DNA of 64,000 bases from Alphaproteobacteria bacterium (GTDB lineage Bacteria > Myxococcota_A > UBA796 > GCA-2862545): positions 62,001-126,000 of the forward strand of contig JACKEP010000014.1 in assembly GCA_020632915.1 (NCBI GenBank), read 5' to 3'. The first letter of the stretch is position 1. Each line of letters opens with the position of its first letter. Position numbers and translations under genes: made by a program. This document shows positions 33,295 through 41,157 of this stretch, piece after piece. The notes under the pieces are model-generated. The model did no database searches. It saw only the letters and a program-made list of their open reading frames with translations, and was not told where the DNA came from.

Positions 33295-34386
33295 TCAGGG
33301 AGTCACGGTCACTTCGGTGACGACGGTGAACTGCGTGCCCGCGCCGTGGCCGCTGACCGCTTGCAGCCAGACGGTGGTGCCGCTGGCCAGCGTGCCCGGC
33401 ACGACGTGCTCCAGGACCGCCACGCCGTCCCCCGAGGCGTGCGCACGCCCGATCCGCACGTCGTCGGCGAGTCCGGTGCACGGTGACCCGGACGGCGCGC
33501 ACGTGCCCACGCCCGGTCCGGTGCGGGAGGCGTAGAACACCACCTCGGACTGGGGCGGCGCGTCGTGGGCGACCAGCGTCAACAGGCCGCCCGCGCCGCC
33601 CGTGCGGACCTCCAGGCGGAAGTCGTCCACGCCGTCGGCGCTGTCGTAGGCGGTGTAGCCGCAGGCAGCGGCCCGTCCGGGCGTCCCGTGGTTCCAGCCG
33701 ATCGACAGGTCTGTTCCGTACGAGGCGCACCACATCCACCAGGACGGCTCCCGGAAGGCCATGGGCACCTCCCACTCCCAGGACCGTGCCCGCTCCGCGG
33801 GGGGCAACGTCGCCGCGGTCACCACCCGACCGAATCCGTCGACGAGCTCGACCCGGTGGGCGCCGCGCCCGAACGGCAGCCCCGCGCCCGCGCGCCAGGT
33901 GGCCGCGGGCGACAGGGTCGCGCAGGACGATCCCAGCGCGGCCGTGCTCGCGATCACGCCGAAGTGTCCAGGCAGCACGGTCTGGCGCGCGCGCAGCGGC
34001 ACGTCCACACCGTCCACACGCAGGTGCGCGCGGTGCAGGTCGAGCGGCGTGCCGACGCTGGCGTTGTAGACCTCGACGAAGGCACCGTCCTCTGGCGTGC
34101 CACAGCCGCCGGGCCAGGCGAGCACCTCCGACAGCGCCGCCCACGGGATCAGCGGGACCGGCGCGTCCCCGGTGTCGTCGAGCGGCGGCGACGGGTCCTC
34201 GAGCACGAAGCTGTCGCCGGGCGGCGGGGCGATGCCGGGCGCGCCGGTGTCGACGGCCGGCGGCCCGGACGCCGCCGGGGATGCCCCGGACACCGCCGGG
34301 AATGCAGGTCGCAGCGGGGCGCGTGCGACGGCGGTGGCCAGCGCGACCACGCCGACGCCGAGGGCGATCCCGATCCCGTGTCGCAT
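33295..34386 (-). CDS. Exported lamin-tail-like protein with shared C-terminal domain
   Basis: The product is 363 residues with an N-terminal hydrophobic segment (GIALGVGVVALATAVARA) acting as signal peptide or anchor. Residues about 80-170 resemble a lamin-tail domain: LSEVLAWPGG, then an EDGAFVEVYNAS strand and LHRAHLRVDG, as in secreted bacterial LTD proteins. The last 95 residues (VVFYASRTGPGVGTC through TVWLQAV) are homologous by eye to the ends of the next three exported proteins upstream. No enzyme motif is seen. GGAGG seven bases before the ATG at 34386 supports the start. It is 33 nt downstream of the related gene 34420-36117, so the two are likely cotranscribed paralogues. Confidence 0.75.
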   Translation of the reverse strand: MRHGIGIALGVGVVALATAVARAPLRPAFPAVSGASPAASGPPAVDTGAPGIAPPPGDSFVLEDPSPPLDDTGDAPVPLIPWAALSEVLAWPGGCGTPEDGAFVEVYNASVGTPLDLHRAHLRVDGVDVPLRARQTVLPGHFGVIASTAALGSSCATLSPAATWRAGAGLPFGRGAHRVELVDGFGRVVTAATLPPAERARSWEWEVPMAFREPSWWMWCASYGTDLSIGWNHGTPGRAAACGYTAYDSADGVDDFRLEVRTGGAGGLLTLVAHDAPPQSEVVFYASRTGPGVGTCAPSGSPCTGLADDVRIGRAHASGDGVAVLEHVVPGTLASGTTVWLQAVSGHGAGTQFTVVTEVTVTP

Positions 34387-34419
34387 GGGAAGACCTCCGT
34401 GGACGACGGCCGGCCGAGG

Positions 34420-36117
34420 CTACTGCACCCGCTGCTGGACCACGTGGGTCAGCTCGTGCCCCGTGGTCGTGCGCGTGATGCCCTGGAGCCACACCTCGGT
34501 GCCGGCGGGCACGTTCACCGGGACGTCGTTGCGAAGCACCGCGACGCCGCTGGCATCCGCCGTCGCGCGCCCGATCCGTCGGTCGTCGGCCAGTCCGACG
34601 CACACGCGCCCGCTCGCCGAGCACCGGCCCTGTCCCGGACCGGTGAGCGACGCGAAGAACTCCACGACCGCGCCGGGCGGTGCACCGTGCGCCTCGATGA
34701 CCCAGACAGCGCCACGCACGGGCGCCACGGCCCGCAGGACGAACAACGGCACGGCGTAGGTGTCCCAGGTGGCGCCCGACTCGTCGGTATCGGCGACCAT
34801 GTCGGTGTCGACCTGCGTGTCGCTGTCGTCGGTGTCGATCGGCGGCAGGTCGGTGTCGACGCCGTCCGTGTCGGTGTCGACGTCGCTGTCGTCGGGCGGG
34901 ACGTCGGTGTCCTCGGTGTCGATCCCGTCCGTGTCCGCGAGGTCGGTGTCGACCGGGAACCCATCCGTGTCGTCCGGACCGGTGTCGGAGTCGCCGATGG
35001 TGTCGAAGACCAGGTCCGTGTCGTGGACGATGCCGGTGTCGACGGGCGGGGCGGTGTCGACGTCCGTGTCGATGACGTCCGTGTCGATCGGTGCGGTGTC
35101 GATGACGAGGTCGGTCTCGGTGTCGACGTCGGTGTCGATGTCCACGTCCGTGTCGATGTCCACGTCCGTGTCGAACACGGTGCCGGTGTCCACCGACCCT
35201 GTGTCGTCGACGGTGTCGCCGGTGTCGACACGGGGCGCGCAGACGTTCAGCGCCCCCGGCGTGCCGCGGTTCGACGACGAGCCGGGCACGAGGTCCGCGG
35301 CGAGGCACCACAGCCCGCCGAGGTCGTTGGCGATCGCGTGGATGAACGCCGGGTCGAGCTGCAGCGCGTAGCCGGGAACCGGTCGCGGCGAGGCGAAGGC
35401 GACCCGGTCGATGACCGTGGCACCGGCGCCCGATCCCGGCGGCTGCACGAGCCGGACGTCGAACGCCGTGTCCGAGAGCAGGTTGGTGACGCCCGACGCG
35501 AACGTGGCGGGGTCCGCCACAGGGACGCACGGGACGGACGGGTTCACATAGGTCAGCACGGCCCGCTCGCCGGGGTCCACGACATGGTGCACGGTCACCA
35601 CGGCGGTCCCGTTGGGCGTCTCCAGGCGCAGATCCGACAGGTCGATGGGGAACGAGGCCACGTTCTGCAGCTCGACGTACTCGCCGTCGCGCTGCACGCC
35701 GCACCCCAACGGCTCGGCGAGGATCTCGGTGATCACCAGCGCGCCCACCGGGATGCCGGCCGCGGGCGGGTTCCCCGTGTCGACGCCGCCGGTGTCGAGG
35801 ACGTCGGTCTCGATCGGCGCGGTGTCGACGACGAGATCGGAGTCGACGTCCGTGTCGATGTCCACGTCCGTGTCGATGTCCACGTCCGTGTCGATCGTGG
35901 AGGTGTCGACGACGAGATCCGTGTCGACCACCCCATCCGTGTCGGCGCCGCCGGTGTCGTCGACGAACACGCCCGAGTCGCCGCCCGGCCAGGTGACGCC
36001 GGTGTCGAGCCGGAGCAGTGCCGACGCGACCTCCGGCTCCGCCACCGGCGTCTCGACCGCTGCACACGCCGTCACGCCGAGCGACAGCACCCCCACCACG
36101 ACGCTTGCACTGCGCAT
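34420..36117 (-). CDS. DTD-rich lipoprotein with lamin-tail domain and shared C-terminal domain
   Basis: This 565-residue lipoprotein (SLGVTAC, lipid Cys near residue 18) carries a first acidic DTD/DVDID linker at about 40-120. A lamin-tail-like domain follows at about 125-290 (VGALVITEILAEPLGC, GEYVELQNVASFPIDLSDL, SSNRGTPGALNVC). A second, longer DTD linker spans about 295-450. The final 95 residues are the shared domain (FFASLTGPGQGRC, VGLADDRRIGRATAD, AGTEVWLQGI). TAAGCT 21 nt before the ATG at 36117 may be a minus-10, and GGGAGG precedes the start. The role is unknown; display of the C-terminal domain on an extended acidic stalk is the structural inference. Confidence 0.78.
   Translation of the reverse strand: MRSASVVVGVLSLGVTACAAVETPVAEPEVASALLRLDTGVTWPGGDSGVFVDDTGGADTDGVVDTDLVVDTSTIDTDVDIDTDVDIDTDVDSDLVVDTAPIETDVLDTGGVDTGNPPAAGIPVGALVITEILAEPLGCGVQRDGEYVELQNVASFPIDLSDLRLETPNGTAVVTVHHVVDPGERAVLTYVNPSVPCVPVADPATFASGVTNLLSDTAFDVRLVQPPGSGAGATVIDRVAFASPRPVPGYALQLDPAFIHAIANDLGGLWCLAADLVPGSSSNRGTPGALNVCAPRVDTGDTVDDTGSVDTGTVFDTDVDIDTDVDIDTDVDTETDLVIDTAPIDTDVIDTDVDTAPPVDTGIVHDTDLVFDTIGDSDTGPDDTDGFPVDTDLADTDGIDTEDTDVPPDDSDVDTDTDGVDTDLPPIDTDDSDTQVDTDMVADTDESGATWDTYAVPLFVLRAVAPVRGAVWVIEAHGAPPGAVVEFFASLTGPGQGRCSASGRVCVGLADDRRIGRATADASGVAVLRNDVPVNVPAGTEVWLQGITRTTTGHELTHVVQQRVQ
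34784..35235 (-). repeat. DTD-coding repeat tract in lipoprotein gene
   Basis: This irregular GTGTCG/GTGTCC-rich tract (plus-strand view) encodes repeated VDTD, IDTD and ADTD steps. A shorter tract of the same kind lies at about 35770-35980 in the same gene, where a 24-bp unit coding for DVDIDTDV-like steps is nearly exactly repeated, suggesting recent unequal duplication. Confidence 0.8.
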
Positions 36118-36255
36118 GGATCCCTCCCCGATGACGCGAGCTTACGCCACGAAGTCGTGGCTGGGGTGACAATCGACCCCTACGGTGCGAATTGCGACGT
36201 AGCTGCACACAGGTGCGCGCACGCGGCCACCGCGGGGTCGCATCCGGAGGTGACG

Positions 36256-37116
36256 ATGTCCACACCGCTGATCGCCGCCGACGCGCTCCATGCCCGGCTC
36301 GAGGACGTGGTGGTGGCCGACGTGCGGTGGAAGCTCGGCGACCCGAACGCCGGACGGGCAGCCTGGCAGGCCGCGCGCATCCCTGGGGCGGTCTTCGTCG
36401 ACCTCGACACGGTGCTCGCCGATCTGTCCGACCCGCGCGGCGGACGCCACCCGCTCCCCGACCCCCAGCGATGCGCCGACGCGCTGGCGGCGCTCGGCAT
36501 CGGTCCCGGGCGCACGGTCGTGGCCTACGACGACGCGTTCGGCGCCGTGGCGGCGCGGCTGTGGTGGACCCTGGGCTGGCTCGGCGGTCCCCCGTGCCTC
36601 GTGCTCGACGGCGGCCTCGCCGCGTGGACCGACGCGGGCCTGCCCGTCCAGACCACCCCGCCGCCCGCGCCGATCCCCGTCCCGACGTGGACCGCACGTC
36701 CCGACGCGGGGCGCGTCGCCACCACCGACGACGCCGCCCGCGCCGGCAACGGCGTCGTGCTGCTGGATGCCCGCACCGCCGACCGCTACGCCGGCGAGCA
36801 CGAGCCCGTCGATCCCGCCGCCGGCCACGTGCCCGGTGCGCGCAACGCGCCCTGGCCCGACAACCTCGTGGGGGGGCGCATGGCCGACCCGGCCGCCCTG
36901 CGCGCCCGCTACGCCGCGCTGGGCGTGACCGCTGACGCCGACGTGGTGGCGATGTGCGGCTCGGGGGTGACCGCCTGCCACGACCTCCTCGCGCTGGCGC
37001 ACGCCGGACTCGCGCCGGCGCGGCTGTACGTGGGGTCGTGGAGCGGCTGGTGCCACGACGGCACCCGCGCGGTGGCCACCGGCCGGGACGTGCCCCGACC
37101 GGCAGCCGACCGCTGA
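36256..37116 (+). CDS. Sulfurtransferase, tandem rhodanese (thiosulfate/3-mercaptopyruvate type)
   Basis: This cytoplasmic tandem-rhodanese sulfurtransferase of 286 residues transfers sulfane sulfur from thiosulfate or 3-mercaptopyruvate to an acceptor. The inactive N-terminal domain shows VVVADVRWKLGD and IPGAVFVDLD. The C-terminal domain has VLLDARTADRYAGE, GHVPGARNAPW and the active-site Cys in MCGSGVTAC. The CGSGVTA loop resembles mercaptopyruvate sulfurtransferases. GGAGG five bases before the ATG at 36256 fixes the start. It is divergent from the DTD lipoprotein and convergent with the TSP3 protein, 6 nt away. It looks like an ordinary housekeeping gene among exported-protein genes. Confidence 0.93.
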   Translation: MSTPLIAADALHARLEDVVVADVRWKLGDPNAGRAAWQAARIPGAVFVDLDTVLADLSDPRGGRHPLPDPQRCADALAALGIGPGRTVVAYDDAFGAVAARLWWTLGWLGGPPCLVLDGGLAAWTDAGLPVQTTPPPAPIPVPTWTARPDAGRVATTDDAARAGNGVVLLDARTADRYAGEHEPVDPAAGHVPGARNAPWPDNLVGGRMADPAALRARYAALGVTADADVVAMCGSGVTACHDLLALAHAGLAPARLYVGSWSGWCHDGTRAVATGRDVPRPAADR

Positions 37117-37122
37117 CGGGCG

Positions 37123-39054
37123 CTACAGCGCGGTCTTGACCACGACGTTGGAGGTGTCGCCCGTGCGGGTGGCGGCATCCTTCCACGCGGCCTGGAACGC
37201 GACCGTGCGACCCGGGCGCACCGAGGCCGGCACGAGCACGGACAGCGAGGCCGTCTCGGTGGCGTCGGACAGGGCGCCGCCGACGAAGAACTGGTTCGTG
37301 ATGCCGAGGCACAGGCCGTACGCCGGCAGGCAGGCCCCCGGCGCGGGCGCCGCGAACGAGCCCATGAACACGACGTTGATGCCCTCGGGGGCACCGACGG
37401 CCTCGAAGTCGAGCTGCGTGCCGCCGCTGAGCGGCGAGACGAACAGCAGGAGGTCCTCGTCGTCGCAGATGCCGTCGCCGTCGGTGTCGCCGCTGGCGTC
37501 GTCGCCCAGGCAGACGTCGTCGCCGTCGCACACGCCGTCACCGTCGCTGTCGCCGCTCGCGTCGAGCGGGCAGGCGTCGGCCTCGTCGCACAGGCCGTCG
37601 CCGTCGGTGTCGTGCAGGCACGCGATGTCGAGGCTGAACGTGCCGCAGCGGGTGTCGTAGCCGTCGACGATCACGCGGTAGGTGTCGCCGCTGTTGGCGT
37701 ACAGCGTGACCTGCGAGCCGAGCCCGCCGCCGGGGTTGTCGTCGTTGCAGACGAGCTGGTTGCCGGCGCAGCCGTTGTCGTTGTTGATGTGCAGGACGGT
37801 GTCGTAGCCCGTGGTGGTGAACACGAAGGGTGCACCCTGCGGGGCCGTCCACGTGTAGGTGAGCTCGGGCGCGGTGGACTGGCCGTTGAGCGCACACGAC
37901 GCGTAGAACGTGTCGACGCCCGTGCAGGTGTCGCCCGTGGCCACGCCGACGCCCACCGCGTCGAACAGGTCGCCCGTGTCGGCGTACAGATCGTCGAAGT
38001 CGAGGCAGACGTCCTCGCCGTCGAGCACGCCGTCGTCGTCGGAGTCGGGATCGAGGACGTCGGTGTCGGGGCTCGCGACCTCCTGGCCGTCGCCCAGGCC
38101 GTCGGCGTCGGTGTCGCCCGACAGCGGGTTCGTGCCGTACAGGAACAGCTCGTCGCTGTCGGTCAGGCCGTCGCCGTCGGTGTCGGCGCTGGTGGGGCTG
38201 GTGCTGTAGGTGTAGACCTCGTCGCCGTCGAGGATGCCGTCGCCGTCGGTGTCGGGGTTGAGCGGCTGGCTCGCGTACGAGAACACCTCGATGCCGTCGG
38301 TGAGCCCGTCGGCGTCGGTGTCGGGGTTGAGCGGATCGCTGAAGTGGACGTTGATCTCGTCGCCGTCGGACAGGCCGTCGCCGTCGGTGTCGACGAGGAT
38401 CGGGCTCGTGCCGTACACGTCGACCTCGTCGCCGTCGTCGACGCCATCGCCGTCGGTGTCGGTGGACGTGGGGCTCGTGCCGTACACGTTGACCTCGTCG
38501 CCGTCGGACAGGCCGTCGCCGTCGGTGTCGACGCTCAGCGGGTCGGTGAACCACACGTCGACCTCGTCGCCGTCGGTCAGGCCGTCGCCGTCGGTGTCGG
38601 TGCTCAGCGGGTCGGTGCCCAGGCCCAGGACCTCCGGGCCGTCGTTCACGCCGTCGCCGTCGGTGTCGGGGTTGTTCGGGTCGGTGGCGTAGAGGTTGAC
38701 CTCGTCGCCGTCGCCGAGCAGGTCGCCATCGGAGTCGTAGACGAGCGGGTCGGTGCCGTAGGTGTTGACCTCGTCGCCGTCGCTCAGGCCGTCGCCGTCG
38801 CTGTCGGACGCGAAGACCTGCGTGTGGTAGACGTTGATCTCGTCGCCGTCGTTCAGCCCGTCGCCGTCGGTGTCGGGGTTGTTCGGGTTGGTGCCGTAGA
38901 TGTTGATCTCGTCGCTGTCGGACAGGCCGTCGCCATCGGAGTCGATGGGCGCGCCGCCGGCGAGCGCCGTGGTGGAGCCGAGAAGGGCGAGCAGGCCGAA
39001 GCCCGCGCCGAGGAGTGTGGTACGCCGCGGGCGCACCTGGATCGCGATGTGCAT
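37123..39054 (-). CDS. Exported TSP type-3 repeat protein A with shared C-terminal domain
   Basis: This 643-residue exported protein has a signal peptide (LLGAGFGLLALLGSTTALA). About thirteen calcium-binding TSP3-like repeats (DTDGDGLSDGDEV type, alternating with YGTDP-like loops) fill residues about 35-335. A PPC-like beta domain follows (TFYASCALNG, FVFTTTGYDTVLHI, DTYRVIVDGYD), then three more Asp-rich repeats with cysteines. The shared C-terminal domain closes the protein (FMGSFAAPAPGAC, LCLGITNQFFVG, GRTVAFQAAW). The whole order matches the neighbour at 39245, so they are tandem paralogues. A calcium-stiffened stalk presenting a terminal domain is inferred. Confidence 0.82.
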   Translation of the reverse strand: MHIAIQVRPRRTTLLGAGFGLLALLGSTTALAGGAPIDSDGDGLSDSDEINIYGTNPNNPDTDGDGLNDGDEINVYHTQVFASDSDGDGLSDGDEVNTYGTDPLVYDSDGDLLGDGDEVNLYATDPNNPDTDGDGVNDGPEVLGLGTDPLSTDTDGDGLTDGDEVDVWFTDPLSVDTDGDGLSDGDEVNVYGTSPTSTDTDGDGVDDGDEVDVYGTSPILVDTDGDGLSDGDEINVHFSDPLNPDTDADGLTDGIEVFSYASQPLNPDTDGDGILDGDEVYTYSTSPTSADTDGDGLTDSDELFLYGTNPLSGDTDADGLGDGQEVASPDTDVLDPDSDDDGVLDGEDVCLDFDDLYADTGDLFDAVGVGVATGDTCTGVDTFYASCALNGQSTAPELTYTWTAPQGAPFVFTTTGYDTVLHINNDNGCAGNQLVCNDDNPGGGLGSQVTLYANSGDTYRVIVDGYDTRCGTFSLDIACLHDTDGDGLCDEADACPLDASGDSDGDGVCDGDDVCLGDDASGDTDGDGICDDEDLLLFVSPLSGGTQLDFEAVGAPEGINVVFMGSFAAPAPGACLPAYGLCLGITNQFFVGGALSDATETASLSVLVPASVRPGRTVAFQAAWKDAATRTGDTSNVVVKTAL

Positions 39055-39244
39055 GGGTTCCCCAGGGTGAGGCCGACCGATCCCCTTCGGCGGCCGACGA
39101 CACCCTACCCAACGACGTGGGGGCGTGCGATCGGTACGGGCAGATTCCCCGGACCGGCACGCAGCCGCCACATCCTCAGCGAGACCAGGGAAGGTCCATG
39201 GTCCTTTCGGTACCGCGGAACGGTCGCTTGGACCGCACCGGGGC

Positions 39245-41014
39245 CTACTGCACCGTGCGCATCACGAGGTTGGACGTCTCGGCGGTGAGGGTGGGGGCGT
39301 GGAGCCAGCCCGCCTGGAACCACACCGTGTAGCCGACGCGCACCGAGGGAGGCACCGTGACCGTACGCACCGCGCGCCCGAGGCTGTCGGCCGTCACCCG
39401 GCCGACGACGAACTGGTCGACGATGTCGAGGCACACGCCGTAGGTCGGCCGGCACACGCCGGGACCGGGGCCGTGGTAGCTGCCGAGGAACCAGACGGTG
39501 ACGCCGGGCCGGGCATGCTGCGCTCCGAGGGTGAACGTGCCGCCCGCGACCAGATCGGTGGCGAAGAGCAGCAGGTCCGTGTCGTCACAGACGCCGTCGC
39601 CGTCGCTGTCGCCGGTGGCGTCGTCGCCCAGGCAGAGGTCGTCACCGTCGCACGACCCGTCGCCGTCGCTGTCGTCGCCCGCGTCGAACGGGCAGACGTC
39701 ACCTTCGTCGCACACGCCGTCGCCGTCGGTGTCGGTGGCGCAGGTGATGTCGACGGTGGCCTCGCCGCAGTCGGTGTCGTTGCCGTCGACGACCAGCAGG
39801 TAGGTCTGCCCGCCGGTGGCCGCGAGCTCCAGGGACGCGCCCCCGGCGATCGAGGCATCGCAGGTGAGCTCCTGACCGCCACAGAGCACCTGGTCGCGGC
39901 TGGTGAGCACCGTGTCGTAGCCCGAGGTCGTGACGACGAACGTGCCCGTGTAGGGGGCGGTCCACGTCAGGCCCAGGTCGGGGCCCTGCGCGAGGCCGCC
40001 GTCGCCGCAGGAGGCGTCGAACGTGTCGGACGCGAGGCAGGTGTCGACGGTGACGAGGCCCGTGCCGAGCGCGCTGCCCAGGTCGACGTCGCCGTCGAAG
40101 TGGTCGTCGAAGTCGGGGCACTGGTCCTGCCCGTCGATCACGCCGTCGTCGTCGGTGTCGGGATCGAGCGGATGCGTCCGGGAGCCGAACACCTCCTCGC
40201 CGTCGGTGAGCCCGTCGTCGTCGGTGTCGACGTCGTGGGGGTCGGTGTGGTGGATGAGCACCTCGTCGCCGTCGTCGAGGTCGTCGTCGTCGGTGTCGGC
40301 GTCGGTGGGGCTCGTCATCCAGACGAACAGCTCGTCGAAGTCGGTGAGGCCGTCGCCGTCCGTGTCGTTGCTGAAGGGGTTGGTGCCCCAGACGTTCACC
40401 TCGTCGCCGTCGGAGATCCCGTCGGCGTCGGTGTCGGCGGAGGTGGGGTTGGTGCCGAGCACGAGCGCCTCGGTGCCGTCGGACAGGCCGTCGCCGTCGG
40501 AGTCGGGGTCGAGCGGATCGGAGCCGAAGCCGTCCACCTCGAGGCCGTCGGACAGGCCGTCGTCGTCGCTGTCGGGATCGAGCGGGTCGGTGCCAGTGAG
40601 GAACAGCTCGCGCCCGTCGCCCAGGCCGTCGTCGTCGCTGTCGAAGTCGAGCGGGTCCGTGCCTTCGGTGATCTCCACACCATCGCCCGCCGTGTCGCCG
40701 TCGGTGTCGGCCAGCAGCGGGTTCGTGCCGTGGAGGGCGACCTCGTCGCCGTCGGACAGGCCGTCGCCGTCGGTGTCGGCCAACAGCGGGTTGCTACCGA
40801 CGACGTTGACCTCCACGCCGTCGGTGAGCCCGTCGTCGTCGGTGTCGGGGTCGCCGGGGTCGGTGCCGAAGATGTTGATCTCGTCGGCGTCGGTGAGGCC
40901 GTCGCCGTCGCTGTCGGAACCCGGGGCTCCCGCCCAGGCCGACGTGCTTGCAACCAGCGAACCGAGCGTGAGCAGCCACACACCGCCTCGGACGCGGCGG
41001 GATCGGATCGACAT
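39245..41014 (-). CDS. Exported TSP type-3 repeat protein B with shared C-terminal domain
   Basis: This 589-residue exported protein has a signal peptide (GGVWLLTLGSLVASTSAWA), about twelve TSP3-like calcium repeats (SDSDGDGLTDADEIN and similar), a PPC-like domain (TFVVTTSGYDTVLTS, QTYLLVVDGNDTDC), Cys-containing Asp repeats and the shared C-terminal domain (WFLGSYHGPGPGVC, GVCLDIVDQFVVGR, YTVWFQAGW). It is the upstream paralogue of 37123-39054, separated by 190 nt that look non-coding. GGGAGG four bases before the ATG at 41014 supports the start. Upstream are a sigma-54-like element and a TAGGCT box, both on the minus strand. Confidence 0.82.
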   Translation of the reverse strand: MSIRSRRVRGGVWLLTLGSLVASTSAWAGAPGSDSDGDGLTDADEINIFGTDPGDPDTDDDGLTDGVEVNVVGSNPLLADTDGDGLSDGDEVALHGTNPLLADTDGDTAGDGVEITEGTDPLDFDSDDDGLGDGRELFLTGTDPLDPDSDDDGLSDGLEVDGFGSDPLDPDSDGDGLSDGTEALVLGTNPTSADTDADGISDGDEVNVWGTNPFSNDTDGDGLTDFDELFVWMTSPTDADTDDDDLDDGDEVLIHHTDPHDVDTDDDGLTDGEEVFGSRTHPLDPDTDDDGVIDGQDQCPDFDDHFDGDVDLGSALGTGLVTVDTCLASDTFDASCGDGGLAQGPDLGLTWTAPYTGTFVVTTSGYDTVLTSRDQVLCGGQELTCDASIAGGASLELAATGGQTYLLVVDGNDTDCGEATVDITCATDTDGDGVCDEGDVCPFDAGDDSDGDGSCDGDDLCLGDDATGDSDGDGVCDDTDLLLFATDLVAGGTFTLGAQHARPGVTVWFLGSYHGPGPGVCRPTYGVCLDIVDQFVVGRVTADSLGRAVRTVTVPPSVRVGYTVWFQAGWLHAPTLTAETSNLVMRTVQ

Positions 41015-41072
41015 GTTCCCTCCCCTTCCCGGCGCGAGAGAGGACGGCCGGGTGGACTCCCACAGCCTACGC

Positions 41073-41087
41073 ACAACGCACGTGCCA
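41073..41087 (-). promoter_or_regulatory. Sigma-54-like promoter upstream of TSP3 protein B
   Basis: On the minus strand TGGCACG-TGCG-TTGT fits the minus-24/minus-12 consensus (TGGCACG, four bases, TTGC) except for T instead of C at the last conserved position. It ends about 58 nt before the ATG at 41014. A TAGGCT box (41064-41069), possibly a sigma-70-type minus-10, lies just downstream. Either could drive the gene. No activator gene is nearby. Confidence 0.3.
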
Positions 41088-41157
41088 CCGCCACCCTGCG
41101 CAACGCGGTCGCAACCATGCCCGCCGCCATTGCATCTTCTCGGCATTCGCAGAAGGA

